Source of the DNA: Halostreptopolyspora alba
GTDB taxonomy: Bacteria; Actinomycetota; Actinomycetes; Streptosporangiales; Streptosporangiaceae
Assembly (NCBI GenBank): GCA_003725585.1
Contig: RJMB01000009.1
Coordinates: 68,787 to 132,786 of the forward strand
DNA length: 64,000 bases
Direction: 5' to 3'
Part shown: piece by piece, positions 56,010 to 64,000 of the stretch
Numbering within the stretch: the first letter of the stretch is position 1
Layout: every line of letters begins with the position of its first letter
Program-made: the position numbers and the translations under genes
The notes under the pieces: model-generated
What the model saw: the letters and a program-made list of their open reading frames with translations, nothing else
Told to the model about the DNA's origin: nothing
Database searches by the model: none

Positions 56010-56043
56010 GACCAAGTACGAGAATCAGGAAGTTGCTATGCAC
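55993..56043 (-). CDS. Leader peptide of ilvB with Leu-Ile-Leu-Val-Leu codons
   Basis: A 16-residue peptide from GTG 56043: MHSNFLILVLGRRAAS then TGA. Five consecutive branched-chain codons (CTG ATT CTC GTA CTT) are followed by Gly-Arg-Arg, strongly resembling known actinobacterial ilvB leader peptides. The stop codon lies inside the pause hairpin. No clear Shine-Dalgarno sequence is seen, so it may be translated from a nearly leaderless transcript. Confidence 0.85.
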   Translation of the reverse strand: MHSNFLILVLGRRAAS

Positions 56044-56094
56044 GTTGTTAACGATGGCGTAGCGTGTTGCGTCGCGTCAACTTGACCTCAATTA

Positions 56095-56113
56095 TGTCTC
56101 GCTATTTGAGACA
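56095..56113. promoter_or_regulatory. Dyad upstream of the ilvB leader
   Basis: TGTCTC-GCTATTT-GAGACA, 6-bp arms with a 7-bp AT-rich centre, about 50 bp upstream of the leader peptide and beside TTGACG (minus strand, 56080-56075), a possible -35 element. Could be an activator or repressor site for ilvBNC. Confidence 0.4.
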
Positions 56114-56204
56114 ACATGATCAGAGTGTGGGTCGGGTGCCGCCGGGGTTCTGGAGGGTCCGTAGGTGGGGGAGCGAGGAACGAGCGACCCCACCGCAGGA
56201 CCCG

Positions 56205-56404
56205 AAGGTTCCCGGCACCCAGGCACCCGACCCCGGCGAGCGCCAGCGAGCCCCAAAAAACACCTCGGACACCACCGGAAATCCACAAACCCCACAGGCA
56301 GGACAACCACCAACAAACCACCCCACCACAACACCCAAAGGTTCCCGGCACCCAGGCACCCGACCCCGGCGAGCCCCCACGAGCCCAGAAGACACCTACC
56401 ACCC
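56205..56404. repeat. Imperfect direct repeats in the spacer between the GGDEF/EAL gene and ilvB
   Basis: An identical 37-bp core begins at 56205 and again at 56338 (133-bp period), starting AAGGTTCCCGGCACCC and ending CCCCGGCGAGC; similarity continues for about 35 bp beyond it. The second copy runs up to the stop codon of the GGDEF/EAL gene. Between copies the plus strand is almost free of G (A/C-rich). A 12-bp inverted match (GGGTCGGGTGCC) lies near 56128. Noncoding repeat of unknown role. Confidence 0.75.
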
Positions 56405-59113
56405 CTAGAGCGGAATCCCCGCTTCGCCTCCCACCAGGGCCTCGACTCCCGAGGCGACCATGGGCCGGGCCACCAGGAAGCCCTGGCCGTGCCCGCACCC
56501 CATCGAGCGCAGCTGTTCCAGCTGCTCGGGCGCTTCGATACCTTCGGCGATGACTTGCATCCCCAGGTCCTGGCCCAGTCGGATGATCGTGTGGGTCAGT
56601 AGCGTGACCGTGCCGTCGTTGCCGAGGTCGCGGACGAACGAGGGGTCGATCTTGATCGCGTCGACCCGCAGTTCCCGCAGGTGCGCCAGCGACGCGTAGC
56701 CCATGCCGAAGTCGTCGATGGCCAGCCGGACCCCGAGTTCCCGCAGCTGGGCGAGCCGTTCGACGGCCTCGCCGGGGTTCTCCAGTAGTACCTCCTCGTC
56801 GACTTCCATGGTCAGCACCTCGGCGGGCAGCCCGCTCTCGGCCAGCACACCGGCCACGGTCTCGACGAACCTTGGCGAGAGAATCTGTTTCACCGACAGG
56901 TTCACCGACAGTCCGATGTCCCACTCCGACACGCGCCACGACGCGACCTTCTCGCACGCCTCCCGCAGGATCCACTCGCCCAGCGGGGTGATCAGTCCCG
57001 ACTCCTCCGCGGGGCCGATGAACTCCGCCGGTGGGACCAGCGACTCGTCGTGCTGCCAGCGCACCAGCGCCTCGACCGCGGTCACCCGGGAACTCGCCAG
57101 GTCGACCACGGGCTGGTACTCCAGGACGAACTCGCGGTCGGCCAGCGCTTGGCGCAGCTCGGTCTGCAGCTCCAGCCGGGAGACCACCCTGGCGTGCATG
57201 TGGGCGGCGTAGATCTCCAACCGGCCGGCCCCGCCGTGCTCCTTCGCGCGGGCCATGGCCATGTCGGCGTTGCGCAGCAGCTCGCCGCCGTCCATACCCT
57301 GCTCGGCGAACGCCACTCCGGAGCTGGCGGTCAGTACCACCTCGCGGTCGGCCACCTGGAACGGTTCGGCGCTGACCACTCGCGACAGTCGCTCCGCCTG
57401 GTCGACCACCTGCTGCGGGTCAGCGCTCTCCTCGATGAGCACCGCGAACTCGTCGCCGCCCCAGCGGGCCAGGGTCACCCCGGACCCGGTGGTTCCGCGC
57501 AGCCTGCGGGCGGCCTGCGCGAGCAGGTAGTCGCCGAACGTGTGTCCCGCGGAGTCGTTGACGGCGGTGAAGCCGTCGAGGTCCAGAAAGATCGCGGCCA
57601 CCTCGCCGGGGGGCGCGCCCGCGCGTTCGCGGCGGGTGAGCACCTCTCGGGCCCGTTCCTCGACATAGGCGCGGTTGGGCAGCCCGGTGATGCCGTCGTG
57701 GAATGTCAGGTGGTTGACCTGGTCCTCCAGCGCCACCTGGGCACTGATGTCGCGCGTGGTCACCAGCAGCCGCGCGGGCTCTCCGGGCTGCTCGTACACC
57801 GAGGCCGTGGCTTCGATGTGTCGCCAGGTACCGTCGCCGGCGCGGATCCGCACGCGCAGGTGGCTCCCCTCCCTCGCGCCCCGCTCGAACTCCGCCATCG
57901 TCTCGGAGACGATGGGCAGGTCCTCGGGATGGATCAGTGAGGTGACCGGTTCGGCGAGGATGTCGTCCAGCCGGTAGCCGAACGTCTCGGCGGCCCCGGG
58001 GCTGATGTAGAACACCCGCCCGTTGTAGTCCAGTACCAGGATGACGTCGCCACTGTTGCGGGCCAGTTCGTGGAAGTGGCTCTCGCGCGTGTGAACCATG
58101 CGCGTCAGCGTGGCGTTCTCCTCCAGCAGGCCGACCAGCCGCACGACGAGGACGACCACAGCCGACCCCGACGCCAACGGGAGCACCGCCGCCACACCCT
58201 CGATGCGTAGTGCGGCGATTGTGAGGACGACCGTGGCCACGCACAGCGCGCCCGCCGCGGCGATCTCGGGCGCGAACCGGTACAGGCCGCGGCCGGTGAT
58301 CCGGCGCGGTTCGGCCCCGGCACGCTCGCGGATCAGCCAGGGAAGGCTGCCGAGCAGCGCGAACCCGAGCAGCCGGACCGGGTACTCGATGCCTCCGGCC
58401 AGCGGGGTTCCGAGCAGTCGGGTGACCGCGCCGATGAAGTCCGCGCCGCAGATGATGACGAACGCCCCGATCGCGATCAACACGGCGCGGCGGGTGCTGT
58501 GCGGGGAGGTGAACACCAGCGGCGCCAGCAGACACAGCACCGCGATGTCGGCCACCGGATAGACCAGCGCGAACCCCAGCAGGCCCGCGCTCTCCTCCAG
58601 TTCGCTGTAGAGCGGCGCGAAGACCAGCACCCAGACCACGGCGAACAGCGCGGCCGCGCACACGTAGCTGTCGGTCAGGTGGCGCACCGCCGGGCGCACC
58701 CCTGTGGGAAACGGCGCGAAGCGGGTGAACCCGAGAACGAACAGCGGCAGTGCGACGAGGGCGAACAGGTCCCCGAACGTCAACGACAACGCGGCACTGG
58801 CGCTGAGCAGACCGGTGACCGAGGAGATACCCGCACCCGCGCACCACGCGAGCGCCGAGAACCCGAGGTACCGCAGCGCACCGGTGGTGTCGGCGCCGTC
58901 GACGTCGGCGTCGGCGTCCGTCGCGGTCACGCCTCTACGGCGGGCCGAGTACAACAACGAGGCGGCCGCCATCCCGGACGCGACGGCCACCGGCCAGCTT
59001 CCGAGCCACGTGGTGAGCGAGATCCCGTCGACGTCAACCATCGTCCCCGCGGCGTAGGTCAGGGTCAGCACCAGAATGCCGCCGAGCCAAACGCGCGTGT
59101 CTGTTCTGGTCAT
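56405..59113 (-). CDS. Membrane PAS-GGDEF-EAL protein (c-di-GMP turnover)
   Basis: About 902 residues. The N-terminal 330 residues contain eight or nine hydrophobic segments; a PAS domain follows (LDYNGRVFYISPGAAETFGY, near 350-460), then a GGDEF domain with WGGDEF at 551-556, then an EAL domain with VEALVRW at 680-686. EAL catalytic positions look intact (EAL, NLS, MEVDE, DDFGMGY, KID, EGIE, QGF), and GGDEF is intact, so both cyclase and phosphodiesterase activities are possible; actinomycete proteins of this layout influence development through c-di-GMP. ATG 59113 is chosen over 59161. Confidence 0.93.
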   Translation of the reverse strand: MTRTDTRVWLGGILVLTLTYAAGTMVDVDGISLTTWLGSWPVAVASGMAAASLLYSARRRGVTATDADADVDGADTTGALRYLGFSALAWCAGAGISSVTGLLSASAALSLTFGDLFALVALPLFVLGFTRFAPFPTGVRPAVRHLTDSYVCAAALFAVVWVLVFAPLYSELEESAGLLGFALVYPVADIAVLCLLAPLVFTSPHSTRRAVLIAIGAFVIICGADFIGAVTRLLGTPLAGGIEYPVRLLGFALLGSLPWLIRERAGAEPRRITGRGLYRFAPEIAAAGALCVATVVLTIAALRIEGVAAVLPLASGSAVVVLVVRLVGLLEENATLTRMVHTRESHFHELARNSGDVILVLDYNGRVFYISPGAAETFGYRLDDILAEPVTSLIHPEDLPIVSETMAEFERGAREGSHLRVRIRAGDGTWRHIEATASVYEQPGEPARLLVTTRDISAQVALEDQVNHLTFHDGITGLPNRAYVEERAREVLTRRERAGAPPGEVAAIFLDLDGFTAVNDSAGHTFGDYLLAQAARRLRGTTGSGVTLARWGGDEFAVLIEESADPQQVVDQAERLSRVVSAEPFQVADREVVLTASSGVAFAEQGMDGGELLRNADMAMARAKEHGGAGRLEIYAAHMHARVVSRLELQTELRQALADREFVLEYQPVVDLASSRVTAVEALVRWQHDESLVPPAEFIGPAEESGLITPLGEWILREACEKVASWRVSEWDIGLSVNLSVKQILSPRFVETVAGVLAESGLPAEVLTMEVDEEVLLENPGEAVERLAQLRELGVRLAIDDFGMGYASLAHLRELRVDAIKIDPSFVRDLGNDGTVTLLTHTIIRLGQDLGMQVIAEGIEAPEQLEQLRSMGCGHGQGFLVARPMVASGVEALVGGEAGIPL

Positions 59114-59440
59114 CGTGGCGCCCCGGGATGTGCGCTCCTGGCGTACCGGGGTGCCTGCCAAGCGGCGACAACCACGTACATGGGCACCCTTCCGGTCAAT
59201 GGCAGTCTGCCGTTCGGGCTCCGGCGAGTGGATCGAAGACCCGTGGAACGACGCCCAGGCATCCGTGACGCCCTCTGCGCGTTCGTCACCACGCAGGGAC
59301 CACCCACCGGCTCCTCGACTGCCAATCGCCGCAGCGCACCTGCACCGACAGGGTATTGACGCAATGTCACGCTGGGATAGAGACCCGGCAGAGACCCGGC
59401 GACAACACGGTCACCCTCCGTGTTCATCACCCACTCGAAC
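59114..59440. other. 327-bp gap between gatB and the GGDEF/EAL gene
   Basis: No convincing gene on either strand. All adjacent genes read leftward, so it should contain the promoter of the GGDEF/EAL gene. No strong hairpin is evident at the gatB 3' end by eye. Confidence 0.4.
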
Positions 59441-60937
59441 TCAGCTCACGCCCAGACGCTCCAGGATCAGCTCGCGGGCACGGCCGGCGTCGGCCTGGCC
59501 ACCGGTGGCCTTCATCACGGCACCTACCAGAGCGCCGGCCGCGGCGACCTTGCCACCGCGGATCTTCTCCGCGGCGTCGGGGTTGTCGGCGATGGCGGTG
59601 TCGACGGCCGCGCCCAGCGCGGAGTCGTCGCTGAGGACCTTGAGGCCGCGGGCCTCCACGACGTCGTCGGGTTCCCCCTCGCCGTTGAGCACGCCATCGA
59701 CCACCTGACGCGCCAGCTTGTTGGTGAGCGTGCCCTCCTCGACGAGCGCGACGACCCTGGCCACCTGCGCGGACGTGATCGGCAGCCCGGACAGCGGGAC
59801 CTCGGTCTCGGTGGCACGGCGGGAGAGTTCGTTGAGCCACCACTTGCGGGCCTCGGCCGGCGGCGCCCCGGCGTCCACGGTCGCGGCGACCAGGTCGATG
59901 GCGTCAGCGTTGACCAGGTCACGCAGTTCCTCGTCGGAGAGCTGCCACTCGGACTGGATCCGGACACGCTTCGCGGCGGGCAGTTCGGGCAGGGTCGCGC
60001 GCAGCTCCTCGACCCACTCGGCGCTCGGAGCGACCGGCACCAGGTCGGGGTCGGGGAAGTAGCGGTAGTCCTGGGCTTCCTCCTTGCTGCGGCCCGACAC
60101 CGTGGAGCCACTGTCCTCCTGGAAGTGGCGGGTCTCCTGGACCACGCGCTGGCCGGCCTCGAGAACCCCGGCCTGCCGTTCCATCTCGTGGCGCACGGCC
60201 CGGTCGACCGAGCGAAGCGAGTTGACGTTCTTGGTCTCGCTGCGGGTTCCCCACTCATCGCCGCCCACGGGCATCAGAGACACGTTGACGTCGCAGCGCA
60301 GCGAACCCTCCTCCATGCGGACATCGGAGATCCCCAGAGCGCGGGCGAGGTCACGCAGCTCGCGGACGTAGGCGCGGGCCACTTCCGGGGCCAGCTCCCC
60401 GGCGCCCTCGATCGGCTTGGTGACGATCTCGAGCAGCGGGATACCGGCCCGGTTGTAGTCCACGATCGAGTAGTCGGCGCCGTGGATGCGCCCGGTCGCC
60501 CCGCCCACGTGCGCGGTCTTTCCGGTGTCCTCCTCCATGTGCACGCGCTCGATACCGATCCGGAACTCGCGGGGGCCGTCGGCCGACTCCACGGTGACGT
60601 CGAGGTGGCCGTCGGTGCACAGTGGCTCGTCGTACTGCGAGATCTGGTAGTTCTTCGGCATGTCCGGATAGAAGTAGTTCTTCCGGGCGAAGCGGCACCA
60701 CGATGCCACGGAGCAGTTCAGGGCGAGCCCCAACCGGATGGCGCTCTCCACGGCGGTGCCGTTGACCACAGGAAGGGCGCCGGGCAGGGCCAGGCACACC
60801 GGGCAGACCTGGGTGTTGGGCTCGCCACCGAACACGGTCGAGCAGGAGCAGAACATCTTCGACGCGGTTCCCAGCTCGACGTGCGTCTCCAGCCCGAGCA
60901 CCGGCTCGTAGGCGCGCACGACGTCGTCATAGGCCAT
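59441..60937 (-). CDS. gatB: Aspartyl/glutamyl-tRNA amidotransferase subunit B
   Basis: A 498-residue subunit of GatCAB, which amidates Glu-tRNA(Gln) (and Asp-tRNA(Asn)). [20 protein letters not shown] begins the cradle domain; zinc cysteines occur in CSCS and [34 protein letters not shown] and [12 protein letters not shown] are canonical; the C-terminal YqeY-like domain ends [23 protein letters not shown] 60937 gives normal length; ATG 60988 is also possible. Unlike the usual gatCAB arrangement, a surface-protein gene separates it from gatA. Confidence 0.96.
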   Translation of the reverse strand: MAYDDVVRAYEPVLGLETHVELGTASKMFCSCSTVFGGEPNTQVCPVCLALPGALPVVNGTAVESAIRLGLALNCSVASWCRFARKNYFYPDMPKNYQISQYDEPLCTDGHLDVTVESADGPREFRIGIERVHMEEDTGKTAHVGGATGRIHGADYSIVDYNRAGIPLLEIVTKPIEGAGELAPEVARAYVRELRDLARALGISDVRMEEGSLRCDVNVSLMPVGGDEWGTRSETKNVNSLRSVDRAVRHEMERQAGVLEAGQRVVQETRHFQEDSGSTVSGRSKEEAQDYRYFPDPDLVPVAPSAEWVEELRATLPELPAAKRVRIQSEWQLSDEELRDLVNADAIDLVAATVDAGAPPAEARKWWLNELSRRATETEVPLSGLPITSAQVARVVALVEEGTLTNKLARQVVDGVLNGEGEPDDVVEARGLKVLSDDSALGAAVDTAIADNPDAAEKIRGGKVAAAGALVGAVMKATGGQADAGRARELILERLGVS

Positions 60938-61445
60938 CGGCGCCGGATCTCCGCTCGTGGCAGGGCTCTTCGGTACCGCGCCAACCATCGCCACATCCCG
61001 TTCCCGTGTCCGAAGCGTCCCCGCCGGCACCGTGCGTGGGCCGACCAACGGAGACGTCCATGATGATCGATCCGTGCTCCCCGTCAGCTCGTGGGGCGGA
61101 CGGAGGAGCCACGTGCAAGACTACCGACACCGGAGGCGGCCCGGGTCCATCCCCGGCACGGGCAGCGGAGTCACCGTGGGTTCCGTCACAGTGGGCGGGA
61201 ACAGCGCGGTGCGGTCCCGGCCCGGTTTCGGGGGCGTCCCAGGAGCGGCGAGGCCCGTTTTCGCTGGTCGACCACGCATTTCGGACCCGAAATGCGGTCA
61301 TGGTCACCTCGGGTTTACATGACGAGCATAACGATCCAACGAGAATTGGATCCCCCCTTCCCGCGCGCAAAACCGCTGGACTCGCTGGTCAGAGACCCAC
61401 ATAACGGGCCAAAGAAAGCGATCTTCGCTATTTCCGGTCGAAGGG
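60938..61445. other. Intergenic region upstream of gatB
   Basis: About 500 bp without a credible gene. It becomes AT-richer after 61300. A small dyad GATCCAA-CGAGAA-TTGGATC lies at 61333-61352. This section should hold the leftward gatB promoter. Confidence 0.4.
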
Positions 61446-61474
61446 TTGGAAGGCCGGAATTGGGGCGCTAGGAT
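61446..61474 (+). promoter_or_regulatory. Candidate promoter of the thioester surface-protein gene
   Basis: TTGGAA (61446-61451) and TAGGAT (61469-61474) with a 17-bp spacer. Transcription would start near 61481, giving a leader of about 230 nt before ATG 61713. Confidence 0.5.
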
Positions 61475-61580
61475 CTGGCGATGCGGCAGTCACCGTCATG
61501 CCGCGCCACCACGGGGACGCCAGCCCCGTAGCGACTGACGTGCAGTGTCCTCGTCCTCACGGGACACGCCGAGTTTCCCT

Positions 61581-61677
61581 GGTGGCCGATCACCACCCCG
61601 AGCCCCGCACGCACGGACGGGAACGCGTGCGTCGTTTCTCGGGTGGAAGCGTGAATGTCGCCCATGGAGGTGGGCGA
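61581..61677 (+). ncRNA. Possible structured 5' leader (riboswitch-like) of the surface-protein gene
   Basis: Stems by eye: an outer stem CCACCCCGAG (61593-61602) with CTCGGGTGG (61638-61646) enclosing a hairpin CGCACGC (61606-61612) with GCGTGCG (61625-61631); then a hairpin TCGCCCA (61658-61664) with TGGGCGA (61671-61677) whose loop contains GGAGG. CCACC at 61593-61597 can instead pair with GGTGG at 61581-61585, giving two exclusive states. I do not recognise it as a known riboswitch class. Confidence 0.35.
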
Positions 61678-61712
61678 GTAACCATCCGGTCCCTTTAGTG
61701 AACCAACCGGGA

Positions 61713-62921
61713 ATGAACTTGAATCAAACGCCTCTTCCCAAGTCCCCCACGCGCCGCCTCGCCCGTGGCCTGACCACGGTCGCCGGGGCCACCACCGCCG
61801 CCTTCGTCGCCCTCGGCTTCGCGGCCGGGCCGGCCCTCGCCGACGAGGGCGACGGGCACTACGCCGGCAACGAGCTCAACGGCCTCGACGTCTCCACCAA
61901 CAAGGGAGACGTCACTGCGAGCCTGTTCAACCTGAAGCTCAACGACGGCACGGTGCTGCAGACCTACTGCATCGACTTCGACACCGAGATCCGGGGTAAC
62001 GCGAGCTACGAGCAGGACACCTGGTCCAACTACCCCGGCAAGGGCGACTTCGCGGAGCCGGCCAAGGTCCACTGGATCCTGCAGAACTCCTACCCCACTG
62101 TTGGCACGGAGACGCTCGCCGAGGAGGCCGGCGTCGACGGCCTCAGCGACAAGGAGGCCATGAGCGGCACCCAGGCCGCCATCTGGCACTTCAGCAACGA
62201 TGTCGAACTCGACGGCGACAACGACCCGGAGGTCGCGAAGGTCTACGAGTACCTGACCGACAGCGCCGAGGAGATGCCGCAGACCGGGGAGCCCGACCAG
62301 TCGCTGAGCATCGACCCCGAGGCCGCCGAGGGCGAGGCCGGCTCCACGATCGGCGAGTTCACCCTCAGCACCAGTGCCGACTCGGTACCGCTGAACCTCG
62401 ACGCCCCCGAGGGTGTGGAGCTGGTGGACCTGGAGTCCGGTGATCCGATCGACAGCGCGAGTGACGGCGACCAGTTCGGCGTGCAGGTTCCCGAGGACGC
62501 CGACGAGGGCAACGCCACGGTCTCGGCCTCCGTGTCCACCGACGTGCACGCTGGCCTGCTGTTCAAGGGCCTCGAGGGCAAGAAGCCCACCCAGACCCTG
62601 ATCACCGCCGAGACCGGCGAGGCCACGGTCGAGGCCGACGCCGGCGTGGCCTGGAGCGAGGCCGGCGAGCCCGAGCCGGAGCCCTCCGAGGAGCCCGAGC
62701 CCTCCGAGGAGCCGGAGCCCACTGAGGAGCCCGAGCCCGACGAGACCGAGCCCGATGAGAAGCCCGCGCCTCCCGAGGACGACGAGGAGAACGAGGGTGG
62801 CCTGCCCGTGACGGGTGCCGCTCTGACCGGTCTGATCATCGCCGCCGTGGTCGCTCTGGCCGGCGGTGCCGCCGCGATGTACCTGAGCCGCAAGCGCCGC
62901 ACCGCGACGCTGGAGGGCTGA
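61713..62921 (+). CDS. Thioester-domain (TQXA) LPxTG-type surface protein
   Basis: About 402 residues. A signal peptide ends near PALA/DEG (residue 43). The thioester domain has Cys86 in TYCIDFDT and Gln154 in TQAAIWHF, the residues that form an internal Cys-Gln thioester in TQXA adhesins, allowing covalent attachment to targets. A middle region (about 185-310) is beta-rich. A Glu/Pro-repeat stalk (PEPSEEPEPSEEPEPTEE) leads to the sortase signal LPVTG, a transmembrane helix and a basic tail SRKRR. Attachment to the wall by sortase is expected. GTG 61698 is an alternative start. Confidence 0.92.
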   Translation: MNLNQTPLPKSPTRRLARGLTTVAGATTAAFVALGFAAGPALADEGDGHYAGNELNGLDVSTNKGDVTASLFNLKLNDGTVLQTYCIDFDTEIRGNASYEQDTWSNYPGKGDFAEPAKVHWILQNSYPTVGTETLAEEAGVDGLSDKEAMSGTQAAIWHFSNDVELDGDNDPEVAKVYEYLTDSAEEMPQTGEPDQSLSIDPEAAEGEAGSTIGEFTLSTSADSVPLNLDAPEGVELVDLESGDPIDSASDGDQFGVQVPEDADEGNATVSASVSTDVHAGLLFKGLEGKKPTQTLITAETGEATVEADAGVAWSEAGEPEPEPSEEPEPSEEPEPTEEPEPDETEPDEKPAPPEDDEENEGGLPVTGAALTGLIIAAVVALAGGAAAMYLSRKRRTATLEG

Positions 62922-63523
62922 GCCCCCTGAGCGCCGGCCCACCGGCCCAATGATGACGACGCCCGCCACCGTGGATCCCATGGTGGCGGGCGTCTCGTCG
63001 TGATCGGTGGTGACCGGTGGACCCCGGGCCGGCGGCCTCCGCGTGAACCCGACAGTCCGAATGAACGCGGTCGCCGCGGAAGTGCCCGATCTCACGTGCC
63101 GGCACCCGAGTCCTACGCGTCGTTGAGCGTCGCGGCCTCACCGGCGAGCGGCAGTCGTTGTACGGGCCGTCCGGTCGTCTCGGCGATCACGACCGTGCCC
63201 GTTACACGACCTCCGGATCCGCCAGATCGGAGAACAGCTCACCGAACCGTCGGAGATCGGCAGCACCAACGGGGCACGTGCGGCGAGCGTCCTGATCAGA
63301 GTGTCGGCGGGGTGGTCGCCAGGGGCGGACCGAACTCAGCGGCGTGAACGTCGATCGCCGCGAGGACACCGTCGGGCACTCGGCCTCCTCCGACGACGGC
63401 ACGGACGTCGCCGTTGAGATCTCGGGGAGGGTCACCGAACAGTGAACCCCGAAACCCCAAGGCGACGCGACAGGCGTCGGCCGTCACGCCCCGATACCCC
63501 ACCGGGCACCGCTACCGCGACGG
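62922..63523. other. 602-bp region: terminator, then no recognisable gene
   Basis: After the surface-protein terminator, small frames on the minus strand (for example one ending GELFSDLADPEVV, and a start-less one ending LPLAGEAATLNDA) look protein-like in patches but shift frame and lack starts. This may be a decayed gene between gatA and gatB, but I cannot identify it. Confidence 0.35.
62958..62994 (+). terminator. Terminator of the surface-protein gene
   Basis: GACGCCCGCCACC (62958-62970) and GGTGGCGGGCGTC (62982-62994) form a 13-bp perfect stem with an 11-nt loop, 37 nt after the stop; no T-tract. Confidence 0.75.

Positions 63524-64000
<477 letters not shown>

Noticed and set aside
55936..56043. 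T-box riboswitch for ilvB
   Set aside because: No T-box sequence or specifier stem; a translated leader peptide with regulatory codons explains the region better.
61481..61713. Known c-di-AMP (ydaO) riboswitch before the surface protein
   Set aside because: The conserved 3' core motifs of that class are missing; only generic stems can be drawn.
63202..63502. Minus-strand frames between gatA and the surface protein as a gene
   Set aside because: Protein-like patches lie in different frames without starts; at most a decayed gene that cannot be identified.

Overview
The window is high-GC actinobacterial chromosome. Gene content and order (smc, acyP, mutM, rnc, rpmF, DUF177, coaD, rsmD, recG; cydABDC; NdgR-type regulator divergent from leuCD; cofC for cofactor F420; geosmin synthase; gltX beside tRNA genes; cimA, ilvE, leuB, serA, ilvBNC, gatBA) fit a sporulating filamentous actinomycete. 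Protein flavour suggests Streptosporangiales/Nocardiopsaceae, but that is an inference without a database search. No phage, IS element, CRISPR array or large biosynthetic cluster is visible; this is mostly core chromosome with a few small accessory loci.

Layout. 1-7.7 kb: a minus-strand housekeeping block (smc 5' end, small coiled-coil protein, acyP, mutM, rnc, rpmF, DUF177, coaD, rsmD, recG). 8-13 kb: rpmB with a clear terminator, a membrane-anchored CBM2-like protein, thiL, a stand-alone RAM-domain protein, DUF3515 lipoprotein, a divergent DUF3105/DUF305 pair and an unrecognised 142-aa protein. 13.3-19.5 kb: cydABDC (cytochrome bd and its ABC transporter), preceded by a striking four-unit operator-like repeat. 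19.6-25.8 kb: DUF421, EI24/CysZ-like protein, ddl, gpsA, plsC, cofC, HU. 25.9-29 kb: leuD, leuC and the divergent IclR-type regulator. 29.2-31.5 kb: full two-domain geosmin synthase. 31.6-34.4 kb: PQQ-type sugar dehydrogenase lipoprotein, DUF4188/MerR divergent pair with a nested palindrome, small lipoprotein. 34.5-38.7 kb: two tRNA-Glu(CUC), tRNA-Gln(CUG), gltX, an FAH-family hydrolase, two DUF2267 proteins (one fused to a pterin-dehydratase-like domain). 39.2-43.7 kb: MFS transporter, CPA2 antiporter with TrkA-N domain, ABM-domain protein, DUF3152 putative metalloprotease. 43.7-56 kb: an amino-acid block (cimA, ilvE, leuB, serA, ilvC, ilvN, ilvB) with an accessory SRPBCC locus inside it. 56.4-59.1 kb: PAS-GGDEF-EAL membrane protein. 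59.4-64 kb: gatB and the 3' part of gatA, separated by a thioester-domain LPxTG surface protein with a long structured leader.

How the genes work together. leuCD, leuB, ilvE, ilvBNC and cimA cover most of branched-chain amino-acid synthesis, including a threonine-independent route to isoleucine. Both cimA and ilvB are preceded by the same attenuator architecture: a short leader peptide with consecutive Leu/Ile(/Val) codons, a GC-rich hairpin over the leader stop codon, and a rho-independent terminator with a U-tract. The cyd genes form one operon for a low-oxygen or stress-resistant terminal oxidase and its assembly exporter. The most interesting signals are regulatory: the 15-bp-phased GTAGnnCTAC array before cydA, the 40-bp nested palindrome before the MerR gene, a promoter with an operator-like dyad between -35 and -10 but no adjacent regulator before the SRPBCC gene, and a possible RNA switch before the thioester surface protein.
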